DNA of 64,000 bases from Brachypodius melanocephalos (taxonomy: Eukaryota > Chordata > Aves > Passeriformes > Pycnonotidae). The stretch spans positions 46,865,550 to 46,929,549 of the forward strand of contig VZSR01001685.1 in the NCBI GenBank assembly GCA_013398615.1. Direction: 5' to 3'. The notes under the pieces are model-generated. The model ran no database searches. It was not told the DNA's origin and was given only the letters and a program-made list of their open reading frames with translations. Below are positions 1 through 13,240 of this stretch, in pieces (position 1 is the first letter of the stretch; every line of letters begins with the position of its first letter). Made by a program: the position numbers and the translations under genes.

Positions 1-3000
1 TTTGTGCACTTAAATTCTATTGCCATTAATACTAGATGATCGAGTGAAAGCAAATGGGATACATCAAGCATACCACTAAACAGGGAAAACAGCAGCACAA
101 CTAATGGATTTGGAGTTCTGTTTTATCAAATAAAAATAAAAAATTAAGAAAAATAATCAGATTTGCTGCAATCAAGCCAAACTAAGCATTTTGTACTAAA
201 ACTGCAAAGTGATACAAAGTTTGGCAGAGCTTTTGCCCTGAAAATTCCCAGGAATTTTAGCAGGTTTCAAAGTGGTTTAGTTCAGATTTTTTTCAACCTT
301 ATTACCTGCTTATTAATAAATATAGACCAGTAGTCTTGCCTAAGGTGGTGGGGGTGGCAGTGGTTCTGCCCCTTGCTGCTGCAGATGCCTCCTGTCTTCT
401 TGAACCCCTCAGCCCCTGGTGGGGTTTGGAGCTGCTCTCACCTCTGTTTGGTGCCTTCACCTGAGTCCTGGGAAAGGCAGGCCAGTAGATGGCCCAGAGG
501 AATTTCTGACAAACTTCTGTTCCTGCTCACCAGAGTGAAAATTTACTGGATTAGTGGGATTTTCTGCCAGGGGTATTTTGCCTGTTGAAGTCAGGCTCTT
601 CTGCATTTACTTTCAGGTCTTTCACATCTACAACTATTGCTGGAAATTTGATTCTCAGCAGGTCATATATTTAGGAAATTACTCTTCCTACAATGTCTGA
701 CCATAGTCATTTAAAGTTTCCAAAGATCATGTCCACTATGCATTCTTAAGACCTTTGCTTATTTGTCAAGAAAAGAACATTGAGAGGAAAATAATTGTGT
801 GTATGTGTACAGAAAACATGTTCCTAACATTGTATCTTTAACACCCCGAAGCCAAACATATTAGTCTCAACTTAAAAGAGCACTTAGACCTGCTGTCCTT
901 AAAGCTGGCAGAGGATATACCCCCCAATCAATAGAGAGCTCTCCTGAAGGCCAGACAGAAATCAGTCACAAATCAAGGGATGGAAGTAATGAATAAACAG
1001 CTCGTTATCCTTTAACACTTGTTTATTAAATGGCCTAATGTCATATGCAACTGGGAAAGCATCAGAAATTAAGTCAATTCTATTCCTCCTTAAGATGTCT
1101 AGAAGGAAAATCATACTTATGAATATCCTTATTCCTCTATGGTATATGCCAGTAAATTTCCTGGTGTAAATCTTTATTCAGAAAGACATAATGACTCATC
1201 AACAAATTTTTTAATCTTGAGAAAAGGATTCTGCTCTGCCAGACATGGGGATTTAATGTGTAGAAAGATAGTCTGGCTGGCTGTATACCCTGGACATGGG
1301 GCTTGCCCCAGCTGTCAGTGGCACCCACCTCACCTCCTTCCAACAGCCAGCATTCATTTGGCCTTTCTTACTCACCCTTCCCTTCATCTCCTTTTTATTT
1401 TGGAACCTCATATGACATTCCTGATTCCCCATGTACATTCACACAGCTGTGACTTGTCTTCCCCACTCCTGCTCCATCCGACAAATCCATTAGCAATTAA
1501 TCTGTGCATCCTGGGATGTAAACCAGTATTAAACACAAGTCTGACAGTAGTAAAAGGGCAAGTTTGGGTTCCTTCAATCACCACTATGTCTCCTTCATCA
1601 ATGAAGCACCAAAAGTGCTACCAGATCTCTCTCCCCACAAGGGGGGCTCAGTGCAGGATAACCCCACAGAAAGTTGGTGAGTCACCACCCCCTCTAGGAT
1701 GGCTCCAGCTGTTCCTTACAGAGCTGTGATCACCCTCCAGTTTGAGGACAGCTTTAAGCGTAACAGAACTAACAATGGCTTTAACTAAGGCATAGATGCA
1801 CCCTCACAGTGCCATGCAAGTGAAAGTGCCATGGTGGCATCTTTCACCATGCTGCTGTGGCTAAGAGCAAAGAGATTGCCTTTTCCTGGACTAATAGGGT
1901 GCCTCTATTTCTTCATTCCTTGAGAAGTGGAGGGAAGGGGTGTAGAAAGGTGTCTTGGTCAAACAAAGAAGAGACAGCAGGCACAACTTCTCTGAGCCCC
2001 TACCTCAAATGGCAGAGAGGGTCTCTCATCCACTCCTGGAAAAGCTTCTGCTTCCTGTCAATCCTATGATGTCTCACAGCCAATTCACAGAGCCCTGTCA
2101 TTCAACATGTGTTGAATGTCCTGTGCTGTGCTGCAGTAACTTTCATCAGTAAACCCCACTTTGCTGCCTACCAGCCACAGCCTCAACTCCTCACCCCATA
2201 TGGGCTGTGCCCAGTGTCTGAACAGACATATGGCTTCTCCCATGGAATACCTTCAGTGACCTTCCTCCCATACCAGCAGTGACCCCGTGGTTCTTCCTGG
2301 GAGGAGGCAGCTGCAGAACTACTGTGATTTCTGTGTCACTACAGGGATAGGCTGCAGGCATAAAAGTCTTTGTATTGTCCCAGTGTGCAGCACTGCACAG
2401 TCAGTTCCTCCTCCAAAATGCTGAGATTTCTATTAGAGTCTGCAAATTAGTCTCTTCTACTGACCTGGCTTGTAACAGCAGCAAACACAGGAAACCACCT
2501 TCCTATTTCAAATTCACTTTGAGATCCTCTTTTAGTACATTGGCCACTTGAAGAGCAAAAGCTGGGTCACAAAGGACAAAGGAGAAAGCAAAGTTCATTG
2601 TTGTACTAGACAGCCAAAAGCTGCAGTGCTCTGCCAGTCACTCAAGGTTCTCACTATGGTCTCTGGATGTTGCATCACCGCTTCACCCTCAGGTTCCTCG
2701 TGCCTTCTTTGGCCCTGTGCTTCACTCATGCATCAGCTCAGCAAGCCATCACTCACACAGTGCACTCCCATAAACACACAGCACCCCATGGCATCCCCCT
2801 CTGCTGCACACTCAGCCAGGGCTCCTCAAAGCCAGCCTCTGGCTCACCTCATGGTAAGGAAAGTAACCCAGTGGAAACTCTGCCTGGGGTCTCTGCATTC
2901 TCCATTTGTCAAGTCTTTTTCATTTTCAGGTCTTTGAGGACCTCCAGAGGCAATTATACAGGTCTCTCACTCTCTTTCCAATGCCTTCTGCATCAGAGGA

Positions 3001-3775
3001 ATTTGCCTTTAAAGTAGGCTTAGTAACTGCCAGCTTTCCTGCATTCCTTTATCCCTAAGATTATTTTCCTCAGAGACCTTTCTTACCAGTTCCCCAAGTC
3101 TGCTGAAGTCTACTTTTTCTGGAGTCATTTTCCATATTCAGCTGGTCTAGATTTTTCCCTTGGAATAATGAACTTTATCATTTCATGCTTGGTTTCATCC
3201 AAATTACCACCCAATCTTTAGATGGTCAGGCTGTTCTTCTCTGCTAATCGGAAAAGCTGCTGCTCCCTTGCCCATTTCCTCCCACTTTCTGAAACAGCAT
3301 CCTCTTCACCACATCCAGGAACATAACACCTCATCTCTATCTAACTGTGTTGCTCTTGGTGAAGGTATGAAAGCAATTATCACATCTTACTACTGAAAGA
3401 GTTGTTCTATTGATTTCTCTTTCTGTTGCTTGGGGGAAAAAAATAGCCACTTCCTTTCCCAATGGGTTGATCAGTAATAAATGTCCCTGATAATTATCCC
3501 TGTTTTTCTTCCTTTACCAGAAATGTTGAACTGATCTCTCTCCTGTTCTTTCCCAAACACCAGGACTTGGTGCTCAGTGCCTCCCTTGTCTTCACTTGTA
3601 CCTGCTGAACAAATCTTCCGTACCATCCCTCACCTTCCATGATGTGCCCCACAAGACTGCCATTATAGTTCTGCCTCCAAAGTGTACAATGTATTATATT
3701 TCTTTGATTATTTTCTTTTAGGAATGAAGTGCATAAAGTTTTATAGATTAAATTAGGTAAAAAATTTTGGTGAGA
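1..3775. other. Unique non-coding DNA, no gene seen
   Basis: No recognised repeat or gene. The longest open frame of the window lies here (1139-1729, plus, 196 codons), but it shows no domain, signal peptide or low-complexity signature typical of a real protein. It is Pro/His/Leu/Ser-rich in the way that random frames in stop-poor sequence are. Short C/T-rich patches occur around 3020-3120. Confidence 0.6.
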
Positions 3776-3838
3776 CATAGAATCACAGAATATCCTGCAT
3801 TGGAAGGGCCCCACAAAGATCATTGAGTCCAGTTTCTG
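3776..3838 (-). mobile_element. CR1 LINE 3' tail fragment
   Basis: This is the extreme 3' end of a CR1 non-LTR retrotransposon, inserted in reverse. Read on the plus strand it opens with 'atagaatcacagaatatcct', continues with a 'ttggaagggcccc' block and 'gatcattgagtcc', the reverse complement of the usual avian CR1 terminus. The same subfamily type ('...ggatattctg' before the terminal tail) appears in the opposite orientation at 7948-8250. Only about 60 bases are clear, and beyond 3838 the similarity fades. CR1 copies are typically 5'-truncated, so a short fragment is normal. It carries no coding capacity. Confidence 0.88.
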
Positions 3839-4947
3839 AAGGGATGTAGGAAGGGCTTGCTCTCCAAAAAGTTGTACATGGGTATAAATGGAAAACACAT
3901 AGTCAAAAAACAAAAACAAATAAAAACCAACCAAACAAAACACAACCAAAAAACCTCAACACCCTCAGTTTTGGCAGGTAGGTTGCTGAAAAGCTGGAAA
4001 TCCTGCAACAGGTAAACAAAGAGACTAGATAATTTCTTGGATGGACCCCCACATACAGGTTTCTCCTGGTTTAACACCAATATAACTGTGGAATCCCCTT
4101 GTATATTATAGAGAAGGAGCAACCTAAAGGGCTGCAGCTCCGCATTGACCATATGAGGAAAACCTCAGTTTTTCATAGCACATTTTTTCCCATGAAAGGG
4201 AAGAACGAAAGCTAACAGATGATTTCTTCATGAAAACTCTATTTCCTTAGTGCTTCTTTTCAAAAGTCAAGCATGCAATTCCTTCTGGCCAGACAGACCT
4301 TTCACGTGCAGTATAAATCTCCTGCATCTCTTGGACGAGGATTTGGAAGCCTTCCTGGCAGGGAAAATATCTACAGCAGTTCCCACTGGATTAAAATCAC
4401 TTCTTTTCTTCACTTCAGTAGATTAAGGTGATCTGCACAGTCTGTACCTTCTATAAGTTTTCTAGATGCCACTGCTTTCATGGCCTTTTAGAGATGCTCC
4501 CTTTTCCTGTGAGCATTTTTGGCCCTGTGTCTTTAGACATATTTGATCTTCCTCTCCTGTGCTCCACCCCAGAAATAGCTGCATTGAGCGGGGTGCTGAC
4601 TGGTGTGAAGTACTTGATCTCTTAGGATAAAAGGTGCTATTTGAATGCAAAACACTCTGAAAGCTTCCCACTTGTAATGGTTTTGCTTTCTCACGCTGGA
4701 AAATATCTTGGGTGTTCATTTCAATTTTTATTTGGTTTCCACTTTTGTGGTCCTTACTAAACCGAGGAATGCATACCATCTGGTGAGGGGAAGGGCTACC
4801 TGAGCCTCAATCCAGACTCCCATGTGTCAGATAACTTCTGGTCTGAATATCAATACTTCTGGAATGGTACCAACCAAATTCCAAATTCTGAATAAAACTG
4901 GCCTTAGAGGGCCATCCAAAGATTGCCATCCAAACTTTGTAATGTGC

Positions 4948-5012
4948 AGGCTAGAAGAAATATCTGCAAGTTGACTAGTCCAACCCCTTAACTCAGGAAA
5001 AATTAACCCTCT
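4948..5012 (-). mobile_element. Decayed CR1 3' fragment (possible)
   Basis: The stretch 'gactagtccaaccccttaac' resembles the reverse complement of the CR1 segment upstream of its terminal tail (consensus sense 'gatcatctagtccaacccc'), with an upstream 'agaagaaatatctgcaag' that could be the worn 'ttggaagggacatctgcaag' block. The terminal ATTCTATG-like repeat is not visible, so the copy is old or partial. A chance resemblance cannot be excluded. Confidence 0.45.
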
Positions 5013-5255
5013 CTGTGACTATTGTTTCCATCTCTTTTCTACCCATCAGTATTCTTTAACTGGGCTTATAGATAACTAGCAGATGATAACCAAGATAGCC
5101 AAGTCCATATTCACAGCACTCTGCCCTTTGCAGACACTGCTTGAGTTTGCTACAGACATTTGGTACTCTGGGATGACTTAGCAAATACCCAGACAACCAC
5201 TCAGAGTGCAGCAAGAGGCATACCATCTTGGAATCTGGGAATGGTATTCTCCAGA

Positions 5256-5638
5256 TGAGTGCTCCCACTGAAACCCCTCCATGGACCTCTCACTCACTCC
5301 CTCCTCTCATGTGGCAGCCTTGAGAGGAGACTTGGAGACACAAAAGGTAAAGATCATGGGTTGAGACAAGAACAATTTACTGGAAACAGCAATGAGATAA
5401 GGAAAAAAAAGTAAGATCAACAATACTGCTGTGTACAAGAAATGAATTATTGACTCGTGGGTTGTCACCCCCAACAACACCCCATGACTCACTAGTCAGG
5501 CTACCCCAAACACAAAGAGACTCATTCCCCCATTCCTGGAAAATTATGTGACATGGTTCAGAATAATATAGTTTCCCTGGCTACTCCCCCTTCCTGGGTA
5601 CTGCAAAAATTGATGCTGTCCTGACTGGAACCAAGACA
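5256..5638 (-). mobile_element. Endogenous retrovirus LTR, probably solo
   Basis: The segment reads as an avian LTR in reverse. Its minus-strand 5' end at 5638 begins TGTCTTGG followed by a 'ccagtcaggacag' block, and near its 3' side it has the 'ttgtctcaacccatgatctt' block that avian LTRs of this type carry before their end. A matching block occurs in the LTR at 14963-15578. No gag, pol or env sequence adjoins it, so it is probably a solo LTR left by recombination, or a truncated copy. The plus-strand left boundary is uncertain: similarity is clear from about 5280 and I placed the edge at a TG at 5256. I saw no convincing target-site duplication. Family assignment (ERVL-like or ERVK-like) is not possible from memory. 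Confidence 0.65.
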
Positions 5639-7947
5639 GGCTGGCAATGGCACCCTCAAGGAGACATGGCAGCAGACACCACTGTCATTTGGAAAGGAGC
5701 CTTGAGGATGCCCAGCAATTGAAACACCCTGCATGAAACTGCTGTGCTACCACGGGGGCAGGATCTCCCATGCAGCCCCAAACCATGTTGGTCTGCCAGC
5801 AGAGACATGTGTGCCAGCTCCTCACCAAGCATGGCCATGCCCAGCACCCACTGTCCCCGTGCCTGCATGGGGCTCACCCCACCCCTCTACTCAGGAGCAT
5901 TCTCAGCAGCCAGGTTTTGGATTCTGTCTCAGATTGCTTGGTGTGTAATGATCTTTAACCACAACCAGCCAAAGCCACTCTCATATTATTTAATTTGCCT
6001 GCCTGTAGCTCCACAGTAAAATACATATGTTATCATCGTTGTTTTCTCATTTTGTTCCATTGCGAGAGTCTCAGATGGGGCTGGGTTCTCTGGGCTTTGA
6101 TGTGTGTTTTTTTAAACTGCATGAGAACTATATTTAGTTTCAGTTCACTTGCAGTGTCAGGCTTCCCTGTCATGGCCCTCTGCCTTTACCTTGGCAGTGT
6201 TACAAGATCCAATTATGGCTTAAAAATCTGGCTGTGGAGAAGGAAAACTGCTGGCTTTTTCTTCATTACTAAACAAGGACCTTCTGTTGCCCACAACACG
6301 TGCCTGACGTGAAACCATTTAGGGGCCCTTGAAGAGGCAGCTCTGCTTCTGTCCTGCCTTCATGATCTCTTGAAGTCCTCAAAGTCTTAAAGACTTTCCT
6401 GCTATAAAATCCCACAAAGCCTTTGGTGTAAAAGCAGAGCTCAGTCCCCCTTTGCTGATCTCTTCTTTCACTTCCAGTCTGACCTGTCAGACAGAAATCC
6501 TACTTTACTTAAAAAAAAAAAAAAAAAAAAGGGGATGGAAGTGGGAACACTCGTTTAAAGCCAAATGACCTATTACAGGCACATCCACTTACCCTATGGG
6601 CTGAATTGTAGTAGTCTGCCTTAAAGCCAACACAATGAATGAACATTTCTCAGGGAATATGAAAGGAGGAGGTTTTATTCCCTTGGTTTTCCAGTACCAT
6701 TTACAGTAGCTTTTATGTTACCCTGGTTAACAGTCAGCTTCTGGCTAACACATATTAGATTCATTCACAAAACAAAACATTTTCTTTTCTGACACTGGAT
6801 GTGAAGGATATGTTTGTTTTAAAGTGACTGTCTCGTTAATGTTTCATTGAATTATACACCCTATAAAGAAATATTGTCCCATTATTAATATATACTATAG
6901 CAATATCCAAGACAAACTTCTGGAGGAAATAATACAGTGAAAAGCCAGCTCTGTCTGCACTTAACATATTTCTTATTTTTTTTCTTGAGCAATGCTTTAT
7001 GTTTCCTTGAACATAAAGGAGATATTGTCAGCCCATGATTTTAAGAATTTTATTTTCCAGGTCAAAAGTAAAACAAGAGAATTTGTGCTATTTTCTCCTC
7101 AAAAATGGGTTTGGGGTACTTTAAGTTATGACCGTTTTTCTCTGGATGAAATCCACTACCAATGTCTTGCAATAAAAACTTTTGTTGTTCACTTACTCTC
7201 ATGGAAGAAACTCCCAAGGGACATTGACCTCTAATGATATCACAAAGTCACACATTAAGAGCCCTGTTTAGGACCAAGACTGAGTCAAGATCCTGATGTC
7301 ATCTTCCTCAAGGTGGCTGTCCCTAAGTCACCTCCACCAAGTATGTGGAGCAGCACTCCCTGGTCACTTCACCATCAGAGGACACGGGGACACTGGGGAT
7401 ATCAGGATACCCCCCAGCTCACCCAGGCCTGGTTTACACTCAGAAATGGCCAGCCCTTAATGCTTAAATTGGTTAATGAGTCCTTTATGCTGATTTAGCT
7501 TAATTTGGGAACAAACTCAATTAACCTGAATCAATGTTAGCTACTAAAGGGGTTGTACTGACTAAACTAAATTAATTTAGAAACCTATTTAGTTAAATTG
7601 TAACAATTTGTGTATGCAGACAGACCTCTATTTAGCACACACTCTCATTGACTTCATTTGAAAGAGTAAAACCCCTTGCAGAAGACACCTCTTTCTACAC
7701 TTGCATAAGGCACTGCATCTCACAGGGAGATGTGTGCACACGCATGGAGTTATATGTGCACACAAACACACATCATTTCTTAGAGCCTCCTCCCTCAGCC
7801 AAATTTTCCCACATTTTGACTAATATCCAGCAAAGGTGAATGAGCCCAACTCCTCGACATTTTAAAAAAATATATGTGGTTAAATTTACATTTATGCTCG
7901 TGAACGCTGAGCGGTTTTCTTTTGAGTTGCACTTCACAAGTAAGGAA
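5639..7947. other. Unique non-coding DNA, no gene seen
   Basis: Apart from the A run at 6511, nothing recognised. The part from 7440 to 7640 is rich in TAAT/ATTA words, discussed among the findings. Open frames near 5656-6019 overlap on both strands and are chance frames in GC-richer sequence. Confidence 0.6.
6511..6530 (+). repeat. Poly(A) run, 20 bases
   Basis: Uninterrupted run of 20 A followed by GGGG. There is no AATAAA or retroposon sequence directly upstream, so this is best treated as a mononucleotide microsatellite. Confidence 0.9.
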
Positions 7948-8250
7948 TCAGCAGCCTGGAGAAGGGGAGACTGAGGGAAGAGCTCAGCTGTCTACAGCTT
8001 CCTCACAGGGGAAAGGGGAGGGGCAGACACTGATCTCTTCTCTATGGTGACCAGTGACAGGATCCCAGGGAACAGCATGAAGATGTTTCAGGAGAAGTTT
8101 AGGTTGGACATTAGGAAATGCACTGGACAACACTCTCAGGCACCTAGTGTGGTTCTTGAGGCTCTCTCGAGCAGGGCCCAAAGTTGGACTCAACTATCTT
8201 TATGGTTCCCTTCAAATTCAGGATATTCTGTTATTCTATGCTTCTGTGAT
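7948..8250 (+). mobile_element. CR1 LINE 3' fragment with internal deletion
   Basis: Plus-strand CR1 copy. Recognisable consecutive blocks are 'cagcctggagaagg', 'ctgtctacagcttcctcaca', 'ggtgaccagtgacaggatcc', 'aggttggacattaggaaa', then 'ggacaacactctcaggcac', 'agttggactcaa' and the terminal 'ttctatgcttctgtgat'. In intact copies roughly 100 or more bases separate 'attaggaaa' from the 'ggacaa...' block; here they are almost joined at about 8118/8119, so this copy has an internal deletion. The open frames crossing it are remnants or chance frames. It shares its tail type with the minus-strand piece at 3776. Confidence 0.92.
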
Positions 8251-10888
8251 CTTCAGAAGACCCATTTTCCCTTCTTTTCACATCTCTTTTCCTCCAGCAC
8301 AGCTGAAGGCACATGTACACCATAATAGGCCTGTGGAGGCTGCAATCCCCCAGCTCCTCTGGTCTATGATGGAGGATGCCCCAGTGGGCACAAGGCAGGA
8401 CAGAAACCTCAGGACAGGACAAGGAACAGCTAAGGCCAAGTGCTCTTTGATGAGTCCTTGCTGTACTGGCTTGGATTGCCACTTTATGCCTCTTATCTAT
8501 TTGAGATGGGGTCAGGATCTACCCCTCACCTCTTCCCAGCCTCTGGTTACAGGTGAGGATAAGGAACAACAGTGTGCTCTCCCTCATCAGATGGGGCTGG
8601 TGGGGAAGAGGAGGAGCAGCATTCTGTCCATCCTAGCAACATTTCAAGGGCAGATCTGGAGGCTGACAAGAGCAGCAAGTGCATTTTCATTGTCATGAAA
8701 TCACAGGAAGTCCAACTCTCTTTCTGCATTGGCCATTCACACAAAACAGCAGATCTCAAGCTCCCCTTAAATGGATGAATTTTTCCTCTCTGCCATGCCT
8801 CTGCCAAATACACAGGGCATTGCAGAACCCATCTAACTGTACTATGAAATCACAGCAGCTTCCTAAGGCAGAAAATTGTTCTGGTGGCATAGTGGTCAGT
8901 GCATCATCCCTTCATCTTCCACAGAAGTTGTCACCCTAAAAGAAGTTCTGACCAAATAGGTTTAAATATAAGTCCCAGACTTTCTTTTTGTTTCCTGTTC
9001 CATAGCACTGGGAAACTAAAATATAGCACTGGAAACATGGTCCAGGCTCTCTTTGTATTCTGCTGAAGCAGAAGTCTGGGCAAGCATCCCTCCACTGCTC
9101 GTGCTGCCTCCCATGCTGCACCTGCACACTTCAATACTGGGTGCTGATAAAATTGCAGTTTGCAGAAGCAATATCCCTGTCCCTTTCTCTGTGATTTCGG
9201 CTTCCCAAGGATTAAAGTGGTTTCTCTGAAGGAACCTCAGTACATACCGCAACACCAAAGCTCAGCAAGGACAGAAACTTCCTTTGTTGTGCAAAGTTAT
9301 GACAGGAAATAACACTGGGTTGGACTGATAAGCCTTTCACATTCACCTGCTGCATATCAAATGTTTGGGAAAGGTGTGTAGCAGGACATTCGAAGTCAGC
9401 TATTCACTGCCAAGGCTTTATAGCAGCTTTGTAGACGGCAGGCTTCTGGATGCAAATAAATTTATATCTCTTCCACAAAGAAAGTTTGAAAAGTGCATTG
9501 ATAATGCCTCTGTAACATGACTGCCTGACTGGCGTTAGTATTACAATTGCTTCCATTGCTGCCAAAAACAAGCCTATGATGAAACAAACACCACTTTATT
9601 TTTAATACCATGGCAGTTCTGTGTTGAAATATTTTTTTGGATTGCCAGACACCAGCACTTGTGATCAGATCCTGTTGGATCACAGAGGTTTCTAAGTTGC
9701 CCGTCAGTGTTTACATAGTGTAAGCGTCTGTTGTATTTCATATGGGATTAAGTATAATCAAAATTCATGTTACCCTTTGCAAGCCGGCATCAGAGGAAGG
9801 CATGTGTATTTCAGTTAATTAATTAACAGGATGAATGTGTTAACGTGAGCCTCTTGAGACTCAGCTTAATAACCCACTAAGGGTCATATTTGCAAGTGGC
9901 AAAGCTTCTGTGGCTATATAGTGAGCCATAAATTATGGGTGAGGCCATTTTCTTTCCCAGTCCTGACTATCTAAATTCAGGGGGTTGTTGTGACTCTGTT
10001 TTCACAGAAGGGGGAGGTTTGTTATTTTTTCTTGTTTTGCTCCTCACTCTTTCTATGTAGCTCGTTAAAACCCTCTGAATGGCACTGATCGCAGTGTGAG
10101 GAAACACAAGGTTCTCTTTTCCACCCACCCACGGGAGGCGTGGAAGCTGTGTTGCCTTCATTATCTAATGCTTCCGTGGTGTTGCTAAGACAGGGACTTA
10201 AATTAATTTGTAAGCATCACACCAGCCAAGCCCATGTCACTGCAAAGAAACAGCAAAATGATGCTCTGTGCAGAGCCATTCCCTTTGCAGGGGCCTGCTG
10301 CCAGCTGATGACCCACCCTGTTAGAGGTCACCTTCCCACCTCTGCTGCAGTGAGTCTGTGAGCACATTAACCTACAGAGATGGGAACAGTCTGGCCCGCT
10401 GCTTGATGAAGGTCTCTTCCCACATCTCCTACAAGATAAGCTGTGGAATTGGGAACAAGCTGAGCTGAAGGAACTCACCTTAGAATTCCCGGACCCACTT
10501 CCCAGATGGGCACACTGAACATAAACCCAAAACTTAGGTTCAGCTACAAAATTCAGATGAGAAGCTGAGAACCGCTGCATCACCTCTCCACACTCCCTGT
10601 TCTATAGAACATTTTGCAGATCTTCAAGATTTTGTACAGCCCCTGCTAGCCAAAATTTTGTGTGTCTCTAAAGAGAAGCTGGCGAAAGCCAAGCATGAGA
10701 TCACAGCAGACTCCACTCTGCTTTCCTTCACACAGCCCACAGCATGAACACATGGAAAAAAGCCAAGTCCTTCTGCAAAAAACAAGGAGCCTGCACATCC
10801 TTTCTAACACATTTTAATTACAAAAGTGGCGCAAAATAAATCCTGAAAGGGCAACATGTAGCTGACAGAGATGGGGAGCTGGCTTTCC

Positions 10889-10960
10889 TTGGCAGTGCTA
10901 GGTTAGCAGTTGGACTCAATGACCTTGGAGGTCTTTTCCAGCCTTGATGATTTCACGACT
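10889..10960 (+). mobile_element. CR1 LINE 3' tail fragment
   Basis: Plus-strand CR1 terminus: 'ggcagtgctaggttagcagt', 'tggactcaatgaccttggag', 'gtcttttccagccttgatga' and a degraded end 'tttcacgact'. The 'ggcagtgctgggttaacggt' type of lead-in points to a different CR1 subfamily from the copies at 3776 and 7948. It is strongly 5'-truncated and non-coding. Confidence 0.85.
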
Positions 10961-13196
10961 TTATTATCCTCTCCCCGTGTTCTTGGGGGTGTCTGTCACA
11001 GGTGAGGTGCACAGGTTGCCCACAGAGCCATGGGCCCCCACAGAGACCCCCACACACAAGAGCAGAGGGTGAGGGGCAGCCAAAGCAGCTGAGAGAAGAG
11101 TATCAGGACCTTTGTAGGGAATCTGGCTCATCAGTTTTCTTCAAGGATGTGAAAAGTTGCAAAATGGAAGAAATAGAAAATCTTGGGTGGAGGCTGCTCT
11201 CCTCTCCCCAAAGAGCATGGTAGACACAGAGGCTGAGCCATGAGCTCAAGCCACATCCCTGTGTGGACTGATGGGTTTGGGGCCACAGCTGCGCCAGCAG
11301 TTTGTCCTGCAGTGGGGTTGGAAGGGCCAGGTGTGTTCCCCACTGGGCTGGCTCATGGGCACTGGTCTCGGGCAGGGATCAGCGAAACTCTCTGCTGAAG
11401 GAATCTCACAGCTTCACACCAGCTGGGCTGTGAAACAGGACTGCCTTATCACCACCTCCCTCTGCAGAAATCCTCCAGGCTTGCACACACCCTGGCTCTG
11501 TGGGAGATGGGGTATTTGGGATGTCCAGTTTCTCAGGCTTCTCATTCCTCCAGCCCAGGTCTTTCCACCAGAGTCTTCATTATTTAGGGAAGTTGCAAAT
11601 CCATGGTGTAACCTCTTCAGTGGCAACACAGGGGGAGGGAATAGCCTCTAATAAAACAGGAAGCTCCAACATATAATCTGAGGTGTTCATTTCAATTAGG
11701 GATGAGCTTCATTACTTCTCAAGTTTTATAGCTACTGTGGCTCTCAGCTCCTATCAAGGGTGAGACTACACAGGAGATGTCTGAAAAGTCTGATGGAACG
11801 AGTGGGTGAAATTGCAAAATGTGTTCACCAATGAAGTGCCCAAGGTCAGGGTTTATTTGAACAGGTCTCTGGCTACATCCAAGAGGTTTATGGATCTTGC
11901 CCTGAGGAGCAGAGCAAGTTAAAATGCCACTGAACATATCTTTCCCACAGCATTTAATTCCTCCTTAGTCCTGTTTGGAGTTGGTGAGTTAATGGCCTAA
12001 TCACTTGTAACAAAATGTCCCAGCTTAAGCACCAGGGAGAGTGGGAAATCATACTGCTCATCACTGCTGAGCTGGCATTTCTCTGTATAAATAGGAGCAT
12101 GCCAGGTTACAAAGACATGACTGAGTGGAAAATGGAGGAAAATTGGAGCTTAGTCCTCTCATTTACCTACACTCGAGCTAGAAGAGCAAAGATGTTTATC
12201 TGCCACTCAGTGGCACACAGATACACATCTGCCCAGTGAAGTGTGTTGTACGGGTCACAGACAACTCCCTGTTCTTCTCTAGGAGAGTGGAGAATCTAAA
12301 GATACAGAGCATAGGTAAGCAAACCAACTCAAATATTGTCATTAAATCCCACAGTTACTGTTCCTCCTTTTCATGCTCATCATCACTTGCAGGACAGTTC
12401 ATATTTGCAATTCACTAGGTCAGCTTTCTGCCAAGCCATGCTTACCTGGCATGGGGAGAGGACCCAGGAAGGACCCAGCAGTAGATGCATGTCCTCATCC
12501 TACCAGAATCCCATCAGACCTCAAAGAAACGAGAACTGTTGAGGTGCCCCTCCAATGAAGCATGCTCAAGAGCTTTAACCAAACAACTTAACATGGTTCC
12601 AAATGGAGATTGTATTTCCAGCTGCAGCCTGGAGAAGCTACAAACTCCTGACTAGTTTCTCAAAAGGCTGCATTTAGTGATCTCTACCTCACTGAACACT
12701 TAAATAAGTTGCTGGGCATCCAGAAGCCTTAGTAGGGACATCATCAACTCATCAGTCTCTTCCCATATCCTGAAGTTGCCACCTCTTCAGATCTAGCAGT
12801 GGAACTGTACCAGAGTTGCTCCCTGCAGTTCTCAGGTTTGCCTCATCTGCTCACATCTGTAGCCATGTGCTGTCAACAAATGGTTTTATTCTTTTGTCTC
12901 TGCCCCAGCTGCACAATCCAGTCCCTCCCTTCACCAGTTCTAGTGATCACCTTACCCTTCTGGACAGCTGAGTTGGCTCATTCAATTAGCAAATGTTCAT
13001 GCATGTATATGATCAGCACGTGAGCCTAGCACAAGAGAAACAGCAGGAGTGTCTGGCCATGTTAGTAGTAAAAGTGGGTCTGTCTTCACCTGGGGAGTGT
13101 AAATTGGTGTCATCGCTGTCACCAACCCACTGGTATAGACCAACCTTAGAGTATCCCTTCCAAAAACACACCATTCAGAAAACATTCAATCAAGAG

Positions 13197-13240
13197 ATAA
13201 TAAATAAATAAATAGATAAATAAATAAATACATAAACAAA
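13197..13240 (+). repeat. (TAAA)n microsatellite
   Basis: About eleven tetranucleotide units of TAAA/AAAT with single-base interruptions (TAGA, TACA). Probably length-polymorphic. Confidence 0.93.
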
